NCBI GenBank assembly: GCA_025463865.1
Contig: JAODBH010000235.1
Location: 1 to 44,017 of the forward strand
Source: Actinomycetes bacterium
GTDB taxonomy: Bacteria; Actinomycetota; Acidimicrobiia; IMCC26256; Chersky-534
Direction: 5' to 3'
Length of the DNA: 44,017 nt
A program made the position numbers and the translations under genes. Shown one piece after another: positions 16,803-24,847 of the stretch. Numbering within the stretch: position 1 is the first letter of the stretch; every line of letters begins with the position of its first letter. The notes below the pieces were generated by a model that saw only the letters and a list, made by a program, of their open reading frames with translations, ran no database searches and was not told the origin of the DNA.

Positions 16803-18035
16803 ATGAATCGTTCCCCGCTGCCGCTGGAAGCGTTCGAGGCGTCGGCCGTGCAGCTCGACCGGGCCATCACCCTCCCGCCCAAGGCCTACACCGACCCGGC
16901 GTTCTACGAGTTCGAGCAGCGCGCCATCTGGGACCACAGCTGGATGTGCGTCGGCCGCGTCGACCAGATCCCGAACCCGGGCGACTACTACACCACCACG
17001 CTCGCGGGTGGGGAGAGGGTCATCGTCGTCCGCAACGCCGACGGCCAGATCAACGTGATGTCCGAGGTCTGCCAACACCGCGGGATGTGCATCACCGCGC
17101 CGCCGAGCCGCCCGCGCGAGGAGTGGCTCGAGCCTCCGCCCGAGGCCGCAGGCAACACCCGGACCTTCAAGTGCCCGTACCACTGGTGGATCTACGACCT
17201 CGACGGCAAGCTCATCGGCGCGCCCGACATGAACCACCGCGAGGACTTCGTGCGGTCGGAGATCGCGCTGCCGCAACTGGCCGTCGAGATATGGCAGGGC
17301 TTCGTCTTCGCCAACTTCGACGCCGAGGCACCGCCGCTCGGCCCCACGCTGCAGAAGGCCGACAAGATCCTCGCCAACTACCACCTCGAGGACATGGTCT
17401 CGACCCCGCCCGAGACCATCGAGAGCCTTCCGTTCAACTGGAAGCTCATGGTCGAGAACTTCATGGAGGGGTACCACAACGACCGGCTGCACCACGACCT
17501 CTACGACCTCTCGATCGGCGACGATCCCGCGAACGAGAAGATGACCAAGGGCCACCTCGGCTTCGACTACGAGCCGGGCGAGGGCGTGCTCATCGGAACC
17601 GCCCGCACCGCGTTCAAGGATCGCGGGCTCAACGCGACGCAACGCGGCTTCTTCCCGCCGGTCGAGACGCTCACCGCCGACGAGCGGTGGCAGATGGTCT
17701 TCATGTTCGTGCCGCCGACACTGCTCGTGGGGCTCAGCACGGACTCCGCGTTCTGGTTCCTGGTCACCCCCACGGGGCCCGAGACCCACAATCTCCAGAT
17801 GTCGTACATCCACCCGCGCAGCACCACCGAGCTGAAGATGTTCCAGCACCTCTTCGCGTTGCAGGAGGCCGCGGTGCAGCTCTTCAACGACCAGGACCTG
17901 CCGGCCAACACGGCCACCCAGATCGGTCTGCGTTCGCGCTTCGCGCCGCGCGGAAAGCTGGCCGCCGGCGACATCTTCCTGGCCCAGTTCAACCATTGGC
18001 TGCTCGAGCGCTACAAGGTGGCGGACCAAGCGTGA
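16803..18035 (+). CDS. Rieske non-heme iron oxygenase, catalytic (alpha) subunit
   Basis: The 410-residue protein has an N-terminal Rieske domain with C90-Q-H92 and C124-P-Y-H127 holding the [2Fe-2S] cluster. An unusual Pro/Glu-rich insertion of about 20 residues lies between the pairs. The C-terminal domain carries the mononuclear iron site: H225 and H230 in EGYHNDRLHH, and D363 or D365 in FNDQDLP. The bridging carboxylate is E222 where most ring-hydroxylating dioxygenases have Asp, a feature known from carnitine and betaine-type oxygenases such as CntA. It oxidises the pathway substrate with O2, needing a reductase not obvious here. A probable beta subunit is encoded at 30807. It is coupled to the RidA gene by overlapping codons. 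Confidence 0.9.
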   Translation: MNRSPLPLEAFEASAVQLDRAITLPPKAYTDPAFYEFEQRAIWDHSWMCVGRVDQIPNPGDYYTTTLAGGERVIVVRNADGQINVMSEVCQHRGMCITAPPSRPREEWLEPPPEAAGNTRTFKCPYHWWIYDLDGKLIGAPDMNHREDFVRSEIALPQLAVEIWQGFVFANFDAEAPPLGPTLQKADKILANYHLEDMVSTPPETIESLPFNWKLMVENFMEGYHNDRLHHDLYDLSIGDDPANEKMTKGHLGFDYEPGEGVLIGTARTAFKDRGLNATQRGFFPPVETLTADERWQMVFMFVPPTLLVGLSTDSAFWFLVTPTGPETHNLQMSYIHPRSTTELKMFQHLFALQEAAVQLFNDQDLPANTATQIGLRSRFAPRGKLAAGDIFLAQFNHWLLERYKVADQA

Positions 18036-18460
18036 ACGAACCGTCGGAGAAGATTCGGATCATGCCGGCCGGCCACTGGGACTGGCCCCTGTCGGTGACG
18101 TTGTCGCAGGGTTGGAAGATCGGGCCGTGGGTGTTCGTGGGCGGCCAGGTGTGCCAGGACGCCGACGGTGTGGTGCTCCACCCGGGCGACATCGCCGCGC
18201 AGATCCGCGTCGTGTTCGAGAACATCCGGGCCGTGCTGCGCGAGGCCGGAGGCGACCTCGCCGACATCGTCAAGCTCAACACCTACTACGTCTACGACGG
18301 GCCGCCCGAGGGCAACGACGAGTTCTACAAGATGATGACGGCGGTGAGGATGGAGTACATCGCCGACCCGGGGCCGGCGGCCACCGCGGTGCGCGTCGCG
18401 GGGCTCGCCCTGCTCGGTCTCGAGATCGAGATCGAGGCCCTCGCGTACGTCGCGGCATGA
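18032..18460 (+). CDS. RidA/YjgF/UK114-family protein lacking the usual catalytic Arg
   Basis: This 142-residue trimeric-type RidA-fold protein has a GTG start lying within the stop region of the Rieske gene (GTGA). The family signature near the end reads GPAATAVRVAGLALLGLEIEIEA. In active RidA enamine/imine deaminases this block is PARxxVxVxxLP, with an Arg (R105 in E. coli) that binds the substrate carboxylate; here that Arg is Ala. The loss suggests a Rid4-7-type subgroup with a different ligand or activity. Tight coupling to the oxygenase and to the amidase suggests it handles a reactive enamine, imine or acrylate-like intermediate, as RutC does in uracil breakdown. This is inference. Confidence 0.85.
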   Translation: MNEPSEKIRIMPAGHWDWPLSVTLSQGWKIGPWVFVGGQVCQDADGVVLHPGDIAAQIRVVFENIRAVLREAGGDLADIVKLNTYYVYDGPPEGNDEFYKMMTAVRMEYIADPGPAATAVRVAGLALLGLEIEIEALAYVAA

Positions 18461-18467
18461 TCCGCCG

Positions 18468-19568
18468 GTGATCCTGCAGCCGGGCACCGGCCCCATCCGC
18501 TCCTCCCACTACCTTCCCGCAACCGCGGAGACGATCTCCTGGGGGATCATCCCGACGGCCGAATCGGAGCCGCGGACGCGGGTCCGGAGTGGCGACACCG
18601 TCACGATCGACACGGTGTCGCACGAAGGCGTGCTCGACGACTTCGGCCGCGATCCGGTCGGCTGGTTCGGAGCCCACGGAGTCCCGCGCGACGAAGTGCT
18701 CCACGATGCCGTCGACATCGCGACCAACGCGGTCCATCCGCCCGGCGCCGGACCCCACGTGATCACCGGGCCGATCCACGTCGAGGGGGCCGAACCGGGC
18801 GACGTGCTGGTTGTCGACGTCCTCGACGTCGTGCCGCGCGTCCCGTACGGCGTGATCTCGAACCGGCACGGGATGGGCGTGCTCTCCGACGAGTACCCGT
18901 TACCCGGTGCCGACGGCCGGATCGCGACCGTGAGCGTGTTCGCGCGCACCAACGGCACCGGGCCGGTCGACGCCGAGTCGTCGACCCGCGAGCCCGGGTC
19001 GGGCGCGATCGCATACGGCGACGGCAAGTTGGCCCGGTTCCCGCTGGCGCCGTTCATGGGCGTGATGGGCATCGCCCGGGCAGCCGGGCCGGTGAGCTCC
19101 ACACCGCCGGGCGATTTCGGCGGCAACATCGACGTGAAGTACCTGCAGTGCGGGTCGCGGCTCTACCTCCCGGTGCAGATCCCGGGCGCGGGCTTCTACG
19201 CCGGCGATCCCCACTTCGCCCAGGGGAACGGCGAGGTGTGTCTCACCGCGCTGGAAGGTTCGTTGCGCGGCGACGTCCGCCTCGCGGTGTTGCGGGGCGC
19301 CGAGGCCCGGGCCCTGGGCGGGCTCATCGGGTCACCGCTGGTCGAGACCGACGAGCATTGGATCCCGATCGGGATCGACGCCGACCTGGACCAGGCGCTC
19401 GTCCACGCCACCCGCAACGCGGTCCGCTTCCTCGAGGAGCGCTTCGGGATGGAGCCCCACCTCGCGTACGCCTACCTCAGCGCCGCCGCCGACTTCGAGA
19501 TCAGCCAGGCCGTCAACCGCGTCAAGGGCGTGCACTGCAAGATCCGCAAACGCGACTTCGAGCCCTGA
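18468..19568 (+). CDS. Acetamidase/formamidase (FmdA/AmdA) family hydrolase
   Basis: The 366-residue cytoplasmic hydrolase releases ammonia from formamide or small aliphatic amides. It shows the family blocks SGDTVTIDTVSHEG (about 41-54), ITGPIHVEGAEPGD (about 98-111), GGNIDVKYL and the highly conserved GDPHFAQGNGEV (about 245-256). The GTG start lies 7 bases after the RidA stop, so Rieske, RidA and this gene form one operon under the operator at 16778. A formamide- or acetamide-like fragment may be released when the ring is opened. It converges with the Ntn hydrolase gene, with 24 bases between stops. Confidence 0.9.
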   Translation: MILQPGTGPIRSSHYLPATAETISWGIIPTAESEPRTRVRSGDTVTIDTVSHEGVLDDFGRDPVGWFGAHGVPRDEVLHDAVDIATNAVHPPGAGPHVITGPIHVEGAEPGDVLVVDVLDVVPRVPYGVISNRHGMGVLSDEYPLPGADGRIATVSVFARTNGTGPVDAESSTREPGSGAIAYGDGKLARFPLAPFMGVMGIARAAGPVSSTPPGDFGGNIDVKYLQCGSRLYLPVQIPGAGFYAGDPHFAQGNGEVCLTALEGSLRGDVRLAVLRGAEARALGGLIGSPLVETDEHWIPIGIDADLDQALVHATRNAVRFLEERFGMEPHLAYAYLSAAADFEISQAVNRVKGVHCKIRKRDFEP

Positions 19569-19592
19569 CCCCACCCCAGTTCTGACGAGGGG

Positions 19593-21188
19593 CTACCAGC
19601 CGATCGCGTCGGCGGTCGCGACGCGTGGGTCTGACGCGCCGCGCAGGGTGGTGTCCGCGGCGGCGTCGGGCTCGGTGACGACGATCGCGTGGGCGTGCCC
19701 GGCGTCGTAGGCGAACTCGTCGAGGAGCTCGACGACGTGCCCGCGGTCCCGCAGCCCCTCGATCCAGGCCGGAGGCGCGTTGGCCTCGACCTTGACCCGT
19801 GACGCCGGCCGTCCGCGCCACACCGCGAACGACGCATCCTCGTCCCCCGCAAGGATCCAACGCGGCGCGGCGACCGCCACCTCCGGCGGCTGTCCCGCGG
19901 CGAGCATCCGGGCGAGGAGCTGCAACAGGATCTGCGGCTGGCTGTCGGCGCCCATCGTGCCCAAGGCGATCACGGGTCGGCCGGTCGTGGTGGTCACGAT
20001 GGCGGGTGAGAGCGTGTGCGGCGGTCGCCGTCCCGGCGCGTACTCGGCGGCGTGGCCGTCGCGGAGGTTGAACCCCAGGCCGCGGTTCTGCAGGAAGATG
20101 CCCGTGCCGGGCTCGACGATGTGGGCGCCGAACCCGGCCGCGTTCGACTGCGTGCACGAAATCGTGAGCCCGTCGCCGTCGACGACGTTGAGGTGGATCG
20201 TGCCGCCCGGCGCGGCCGGTGCCTCGAGCGCGGAGGACCGATCGCCGATCGCGGCGCGGCGGGCCGACAGTCGCGACTCGTCGAGCATCGCGGTCACGTC
20301 GGCGTCGGCGTGGAGCAGCTCCTCGCGGTCGTACCCCGCCTGCTTGGCCGCCTCGATCAGGAGATGGGCCCACTGCGGATCGTCGGGATCGTCGGGGAGG
20401 TCGAGGCCGGACGCGATCCAGGCGCCGGCGAGGGTCAGGTAGCCCTGAGAAGGCGCGGGAACCGACCAGATGCGGTGACCCCACGCCTCGATCCCGATCG
20501 CCGCGCGCCACTCGGCGTGCGGGCGGGCCAGATCGTCGGGGGTGAACTCTCCGCGACCGAGCTCGACCAGGCCGCGGCCGAACTCGCCGCGGTAGAAGCC
20601 GTCCCGGCCATCCCGCGCGATCGACTCGAGGGTGCGGGCGACGCCGGGCCGGCGGACGATGGTCCCGGCCTCGACACCCCGGTACGGCTCGCCGCCGGGA
20701 AGATCGGCGATCAGCCGGGCCCGATCCGCCAGCAACGGCGAGGCGGGGAACCCGTCGCGGGCGTAGGCGACGGCGGGCGCGAGGACCTCGGCGAGCGGGA
20801 GGCGCCCGAACCGCTCATGGAGCGCGAGCCAGCCGTCGACGCAGCCGGGAACCGGGACGCTGCGGATGTCGTTCCGGAAGGGCATGACGACCGCACCCTC
20901 CGCCCGGAGCCTCCCGGAATCCGCCCCCGATCCGGCCCGCCCGGCGGCGACCAGAGCCGCCGGATCCGACCCCGGTTCGGCGACCAACGCGAGGAGATCG
21001 CCGCCCATCCCACACAGGTGCTGGGTCGTCACGGACAGGACCGCGCTCGTCGCGACCGCGGCGTCGGCGGCCGATCCACCCTTATGGAGGCTGGTGATCC
21101 CGGCCGCGGACGCGAGCTGGTCGACCGCGGTCACCATTGCCCTCCGACCCAGCCGGACCGGCACCGGAACGTGAACCGCGTGTTTCAT
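19593..21188 (-). CDS. Gamma-glutamyltransferase-like Ntn hydrolase without signal peptide
   Basis: The 531-residue protein is related to gamma-glutamyltransferases, which self-cleave to expose an N-terminal Thr. The nucleophile is probably T330 in GGTIHLNVVD (TTHxSVVD in standard enzymes), giving subunits of about 329 and 202 residues. Other family blocks are KGGSAADAAVATSAVLSV, GMGGD, VPVPG and GRRPPHTLSPAIV. There is no secretion signal (it begins MKHAVHVPVPVRLGRR), so it is cytoplasmic, unlike glutathione-degrading enzymes. That fits amide-hydrolase members such as the oxamate amidohydrolase HpxW of purine breakdown. A GGAGG site precedes the ATG. A palindromic GntR operator lies 38 bases upstream, shared with the flavin reductase gene. 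Confidence 0.85.
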   Translation of the reverse strand: MKHAVHVPVPVRLGRRAMVTAVDQLASAAGITSLHKGGSAADAAVATSAVLSVTTQHLCGMGGDLLALVAEPGSDPAALVAAGRAGSGADSGRLRAEGAVVMPFRNDIRSVPVPGCVDGWLALHERFGRLPLAEVLAPAVAYARDGFPASPLLADRARLIADLPGGEPYRGVEAGTIVRRPGVARTLESIARDGRDGFYRGEFGRGLVELGRGEFTPDDLARPHAEWRAAIGIEAWGHRIWSVPAPSQGYLTLAGAWIASGLDLPDDPDDPQWAHLLIEAAKQAGYDREELLHADADVTAMLDESRLSARRAAIGDRSSALEAPAAPGGTIHLNVVDGDGLTISCTQSNAAGFGAHIVEPGTGIFLQNRGLGFNLRDGHAAEYAPGRRPPHTLSPAIVTTTTGRPVIALGTMGADSQPQILLQLLARMLAAGQPPEVAVAAPRWILAGDEDASFAVWRGRPASRVKVEANAPPAWIEGLRDRGHVVELLDEFAYDAGHAHAIVVTEPDAAADTTLRGASDPRVATADAIGW

Positions 21189-21201
21189 CGCCACCTCCGT
21201 A

Positions 21202-21230
21202 TTGATCCGGCGCTCCGGCGATCTTATGGT
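21202..21230 (+). promoter_or_regulatory. Predicted promoter of flavin reductase gene, overlapping the operator
   Basis: TTGATC (21202-21207) and TATGGT (21225-21230) are separated by 17 bases, a sigma70-like arrangement reading toward 21270. The -10 is the left half of the operator palindrome, so binding would block transcription. Sequence-based prediction only. Confidence 0.5.
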
Positions 21231-21238
21231 CTGACCAT
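21226..21238. promoter_or_regulatory. FadR-type GntR operator, perfect 13-base palindrome
   Basis: ATGGTCTGACCAT is a perfect palindrome around a central T and contains TGGTNNNACCA. It lies between the divergent Ntn hydrolase (start 21188) and flavin reductase (start 21270) genes. It is the best symmetric copy of the seven sites in the window. Confidence 0.85.
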
Positions 21239-21269
21239 TCGACCGTGATCCGCTCTCCGAGGAAGCCGC

Positions 21270-21944
21270 TTGATCGTCTTCGACCCTGCCGAACACAGCC
21301 CGGGCAAGAGCCAGGGGATGCTGTCGAGCCTCATCGTCCCCCGGCCCATCGCCATGGTCTCGACCGCGAATGCTGACGGCCTCGTGAACGTCGCCCCCTA
21401 CAGCTATTACATGCCGGTCACAGGCAGCCCCCCGCTCCTCGCGGTCACGATCGGCGGCCGACGGGAAGGCGACGGTACGCCGAAGCACACGTGGGAGAAC
21501 CTGAACCGCACCGGTGACTTCGTCGTCAACGTGACCACCGAGTCGATGAGCGACCACATCGAGGTCGCGGCGATCGAGTTCCCAGGCCACGTCAGCGAGT
21601 CCGAAGTCGTCGGCTGGCACGCGGTGCCGTCCCAGAAGGTGCAGGCGCCGTCGATCGCGGAGTCGCCGGCCCACCTCGAGTGCCGCCTCCGCAAGGTCGT
21701 CGATTTCGGCGACGACGAGGTCCATTACTCCACGGTGCACCTGGTGGTCGCCGAGGTCGTGTGCATCGTGCTCGACGAGTCGGTCTGCTCACCCGACCTC
21801 AAGATCGACCAGGCGGCCCTGCAACCGATCGGCCGCATGGCACTGCCCTACTTCACCGCCGCGAGCGACGCGCTGTTCGGCCTCGAGCGGATCAGCTACG
21901 AGGAGCACCTCGAGTCGGGCATCCTTCCGGGCCGCATCTCGTGA
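21270..21944 (+). CDS. Flavin reductase-like FMN-binding split-barrel protein
   Basis: This 224-residue protein of the flavin reductase (DIM6/NTAB, RutF/HpaC-like) family shows the blocks LIVPRPIAMVSTANADGLVNVAPYSYYMPV (positions 22-51), PPLLAVTIG and TGDFVVNV. These build the split barrel that binds FMN and lets NAD(P)H reduce it for a partner monooxygenase. The start is a TTG at 21270 with AGGAA just before it, since no ATG/GTG lies in frame near. It sits alone, divergent from the Ntn hydrolase and just upstream of the importer operon. The LLM oxidoreductase at 29534 is the obvious candidate partner if that enzyme uses FMN rather than F420. Confidence 0.85.
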   Translation: MIVFDPAEHSPGKSQGMLSSLIVPRPIAMVSTANADGLVNVAPYSYYMPVTGSPPLLAVTIGGRREGDGTPKHTWENLNRTGDFVVNVTTESMSDHIEVAAIEFPGHVSESEVVGWHAVPSQKVQAPSIAESPAHLECRLRKVVDFGDDEVHYSTVHLVVAEVVCIVLDESVCSPDLKIDQAALQPIGRMALPYFTAASDALFGLERISYEEHLESGILPGRIS

Positions 21945-21986
21945 CCTCGGTGCCGTTTCTCGCCGCCTGTCCTGCGGACGGTCCGA

Positions 21987-21997
21987 TGGACTGACCA
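21987..21997. promoter_or_regulatory. GntR operator variant upstream of importer operon
   Basis: TGGACTGACCA differs from the consensus TGGTNNNACCA at one position. The surrounding CGATGGACTGACCATA is identical at 35290 upstream of the VOC-cupin-hydantoinase operon. A CATAAT at 21996-22001 overlaps its right edge and may be the -10 of the importer operon starting at 22133. Confidence 0.75.
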
Positions 21998-22132
21998 TAA
22001 TGGCGCGTATATTCATCCGTTCACAGATCCGTCCAAATCTGGTCATGTAGGGCCGTGAACCTGCGGCCGGGGGCAACACGAGCACCATTTCCGCACGAAC
22101 CGATCTCCAAGGCTGGGAAGGTGGATACCAGA

Positions 22133-23209
22133 ATGCGCAAACGGACAAAATTGTCATTGGTGGCCCCGATGTTGGTGCTGTCACTCATCGCTTCGGCGTT
22201 CGTGAGTGAAGCGGCATTCGCATCGCCGTCCACCCCCAAGCAGGCGGCACCCTGTCCGGGAACCCAGGGATGCACACCGAAGGCGCCAACGGGCAAGGGT
22301 GTGAAGATCGGCGTGCTCAGCGGTGGTGACACCAACGACCACGGCTACTACGAGAGCTTCATCGTCTCGGCCAAGGCGTACGCGAAGAAGAAGGGCTGGA
22401 CCCTGAGCGTCACGGACCGGGTCGCACCTGCGGCCGCCGCCGAGGACGCCCGGAGCCTCTGCCGTCAGGGCGTGAAGTTCGTCGCGCTCGCCGACAGTGC
22501 CAGCACCGACGCGATCCCGGTTGCCGCGGAGCCCGTCTGCAAGGGCGTGGTCTTCTACATCAACGGGAACGCGAAGCTCACCCCGTACGTGTTCAACACC
22601 ACCGACAGCATCAACGAATCGCAGGTCGCCGCCGGTTACGCGACGGGCCTCGTGATGAAGGCGAAGAAGCTGACGAAGGGCGCGTACATCAGCGGCCCCG
22701 ACCTCGACTTCGTGACCCAGGCGTTCAACGGCTGGACCGCGGGCATCAAGCTCGTCGTCCCGAAGGCCACGACGTCGAAGACCCTCACCGGCGACTTCGA
22801 CGACTCGGCTCTCGGCCAGGAAGCCGCCAAGGCCCAGCTCGCCAACGGCGCGCAGATCCTCTACCCGTACATGGGTGGGGCGACCGACGCCGTGGCCAAG
22901 GCGGGTGCCGCCGCGAAGGTGCTCTCCGTTGCTCCGGGTACCGACCGGTGCTCCGACAAGTCGTTCGTGGTGTCGTCGCTGTTCCCTCCGGGTGACTACT
23001 TCACCCAGGCGCTCCAGGACTGGTCGGCCGGCAAGGTGAAGATGGGCTCGTCGCTCGTGTTCAAGGTCGGCGTCGACAAGGTGCCGTCCGTGAAGGTCTG
23101 TCCGACCGCCCCGAACGCCAAGGCCATCCAGACGAAGGTCAACACGTTCATGAAGCAGATCGCTTCGGGCAAGGTGAACCCGGCGAAGATCGTCAAGAAC
23201 AGCAAGTGA
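22133..23209 (+). CDS. BMP-family ABC transporter substrate-binding protein
   Basis: This 358-residue secreted solute-binding protein of the basic-membrane-protein (BmpA/PnrA) family binds nucleosides or related compounds. The ATG at 22133 gives MRKRTKLS, a hydrophobic core (about 9-25) and a signal-peptidase I-like site after AFA (about residue 31). No lipobox Cys follows the hydrophobic core, unlike typical Gram-positive BMP lipoproteins. The mature part shows the family start KIGVLSGGDTNDHGYYESF, SESQVA-like NESQVAAGYATGLV and GGATDAV. It is the first gene of a four-gene importer operon. The operator at 21987 precedes it. Confidence 0.9.
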   Translation: MRKRTKLSLVAPMLVLSLIASAFVSEAAFASPSTPKQAAPCPGTQGCTPKAPTGKGVKIGVLSGGDTNDHGYYESFIVSAKAYAKKKGWTLSVTDRVAPAAAAEDARSLCRQGVKFVALADSASTDAIPVAAEPVCKGVVFYINGNAKLTPYVFNTTDSINESQVAAGYATGLVMKAKKLTKGAYISGPDLDFVTQAFNGWTAGIKLVVPKATTSKTLTGDFDDSALGQEAAKAQLANGAQILYPYMGGATDAVAKAGAAAKVLSVAPGTDRCSDKSFVVSSLFPPGDYFTQALQDWSAGKVKMGSSLVFKVGVDKVPSVKVCPTAPNAKAIQTKVNTFMKQIASGKVNPAKIVKNSK

Positions 23210-23242
23210 CCTGACCGGCCGAGTCGACGAAGGAAACACGCG

Positions 23243-24847
23243 ATGAGCGATGCGACATCGTCGACGATCGCGACCGGGAAGCCCTCGGGCTTCCCGGTCG
23301 TGCCGGCGGTCGAGATGCGGGGGATCATCAAGCGCTTCGGGTCCACCGTCGCGTGTGACCGGGTCGACCTGGTCGTGCAGCGGGGCGAGATCCACGGGCT
23401 CCTCGGCCAGAACGGAGCGGGCAAGTCGACCCTGATGAAGGTCCTCACGGGCCTGCTCACGCCCGACGCGGGCGTCATCTCCATCGACGGCGTGCCCCGC
23501 ATCGTGAAGGACCCGCACGCGGCGTCGAAGCTCGGCATCGCCATGGTGCACCAGCACTTCAGCGTGATCGAGGCGCTGACCGTGTGGGAGAACGTCGTGC
23601 TGGGCGAGAAGGGCCGGCTCGACGAGGCGGCCACCATCAAGAGTGTGCGGGCGATCTCCGAGCGCTACGGCCTCGACGTCGATCCCACCGCGAAGATCGC
23701 AACCCTCACCGCAGGCCAGCGTCAGCGGGTCGAGATCATCAAGTGCCTGCGCCGCGACCCGAGCATCGTCATCCTCGACGAGCCGACCTCGGTGCTGACG
23801 CTGGCCGAATCCGAAGAGCTGTTCAGCACGCTGCGCTACGTCGTGCGCGACGAGAACCGCGCCGTGGTCCTGATCAGCCACAAGCTCGACGAGATCCTCA
23901 ATGCCACCGACCAGGTCTGCATCATGCGCAGCGGGCTGGTGGTGGCACAGCTCGAGACCGCGGCCACCGACGCGCGCAGCCTGGCGCGCGAGATGGTGGG
24001 CCGCGAGGTCTCGCTGCGCGGGGAGGCCGTCGCCCTCGGCCTCATCCAGGAGGCGGAGGAGATCGCGGTCGAGGCCGCGGACGCCGTTGCCACCCCGGCC
24101 GGCGACGTCGCGCTCCGGATCGACGATGTCACCGTCAAGGGACCCGGCGGGGTGCGCCTGCTCGACCACCTCGACCTCGAGATCCGTCAGGGTGAGATCC
24201 TCGGTCTCGCGGGGGTGGAGGGCAACGGCCAGGTCACACTGGCGAACGTGCTCAGCAGTCTCACCGACGTCGACAGCGGCACGGTCGAGGTCGCCGGTCG
24301 AGCGGTGCGGGCCGGAAAAGCCGGAGCGATGGCGCGGGCCGGCGTGGCCGTCATCCCCGAGGACCGCCACGCCGCGGGCTGCGTCCTCGACATGTCCGTC
24401 GCCGAGAACCTCGTCCTCGACGACCTCGACCGCGTGTCGAACGGGCGCCTCGTCTCGTCGTCCAAGATCCGCGAGAACGCGATCCGGCTCATCCAGCAGT
24501 TCGACATCATGTGCCCGTCGCCCGACACGCCGATGCGCTTCCTCTCCGGCGGGAACCAGCAGCGCGTCGTGCTCGCCCGCCAGATCAGTCGGAACCCGAA
24601 GGTGCTCGTCGCCGCGCAACCCACCCACGGCCTCGACGTCGGCGCGGTGGAGTACATGACGGAGCAGTTACGCAGGGTCGCCGACGAGGGCGTCGCGGTG
24701 CTCCTCATCTCCACCGAGCTCGAGGAGATCCTCGCCCTGTCGGACCGGATCGCCGTCATCAACGAGGGCCGCATCATGGGCACCCTCGACCGGCAAGAGG
24801 CCGACCTCGATCGCATCGGGCTCATGATGGGAGGCCAGGAGCTGTGA
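23243..24847 (+). CDS. ABC transporter ATP-binding protein, two nucleotide-binding domains
   Basis: The 534-residue protein contains two ABC domains in the manner of sugar/nucleoside importers (RbsA/NupO-like). Domain 1 has Walker A GQNGAGKST (about residue 55), signature LTAGQRQR and Walker B IVILDEPTS. Domain 2 has signature LSGGNQQR, but its Walker A reads GVEGNGQVT, lacking the Lys-Ser/Thr, as is common in this family, so ATP hydrolysis rests on domain 1. It energises uptake of the ligand brought by the upstream binding protein. The stop overlaps the GTG start of the first permease gene. Confidence 0.95.
   Translation: MSDATSSTIATGKPSGFPVVPAVEMRGIIKRFGSTVACDRVDLVVQRGEIHGLLGQNGAGKSTLMKVLTGLLTPDAGVISIDGVPRIVKDPHAASKLGIAMVHQHFSVIEALTVWENVVLGEKGRLDEAATIKSVRAISERYGLDVDPTAKIATLTAGQRQRVEIIKCLRRDPSIVILDEPTSVLTLAESEELFSTLRYVVRDENRAVVLISHKLDEILNATDQVCIMRSGLVVAQLETAATDARSLAREMVGREVSLRGEAVALGLIQEAEEIAVEAADAVATPAGDVALRIDDVTVKGPGGVRLLDHLDLEIRQGEILGLAGVEGNGQVTLANVLSSLTDVDSGTVEVAGRAVRAGKAGAMARAGVAVIPEDRHAAGCVLDMSVAENLVLDDLDRVSNGRLVSSSKIRENAIRLIQQFDIMCPSPDTPMRFLSGGNQQRVVLARQISRNPKVLVAAQPTHGLDVGAVEYMTEQLRRVADEGVAVLLISTELEEILALSDRIAVINEGRIMGTLDRQEADLDRIGLMMGGQEL

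Noticed and set aside
22181-24628. Minus-strand open frame of about 815 codons opposite the importer genes
   Set aside because: It mirrors two well-supported genes (binding protein and ATPase) and has biased composition with no recognisable motif.
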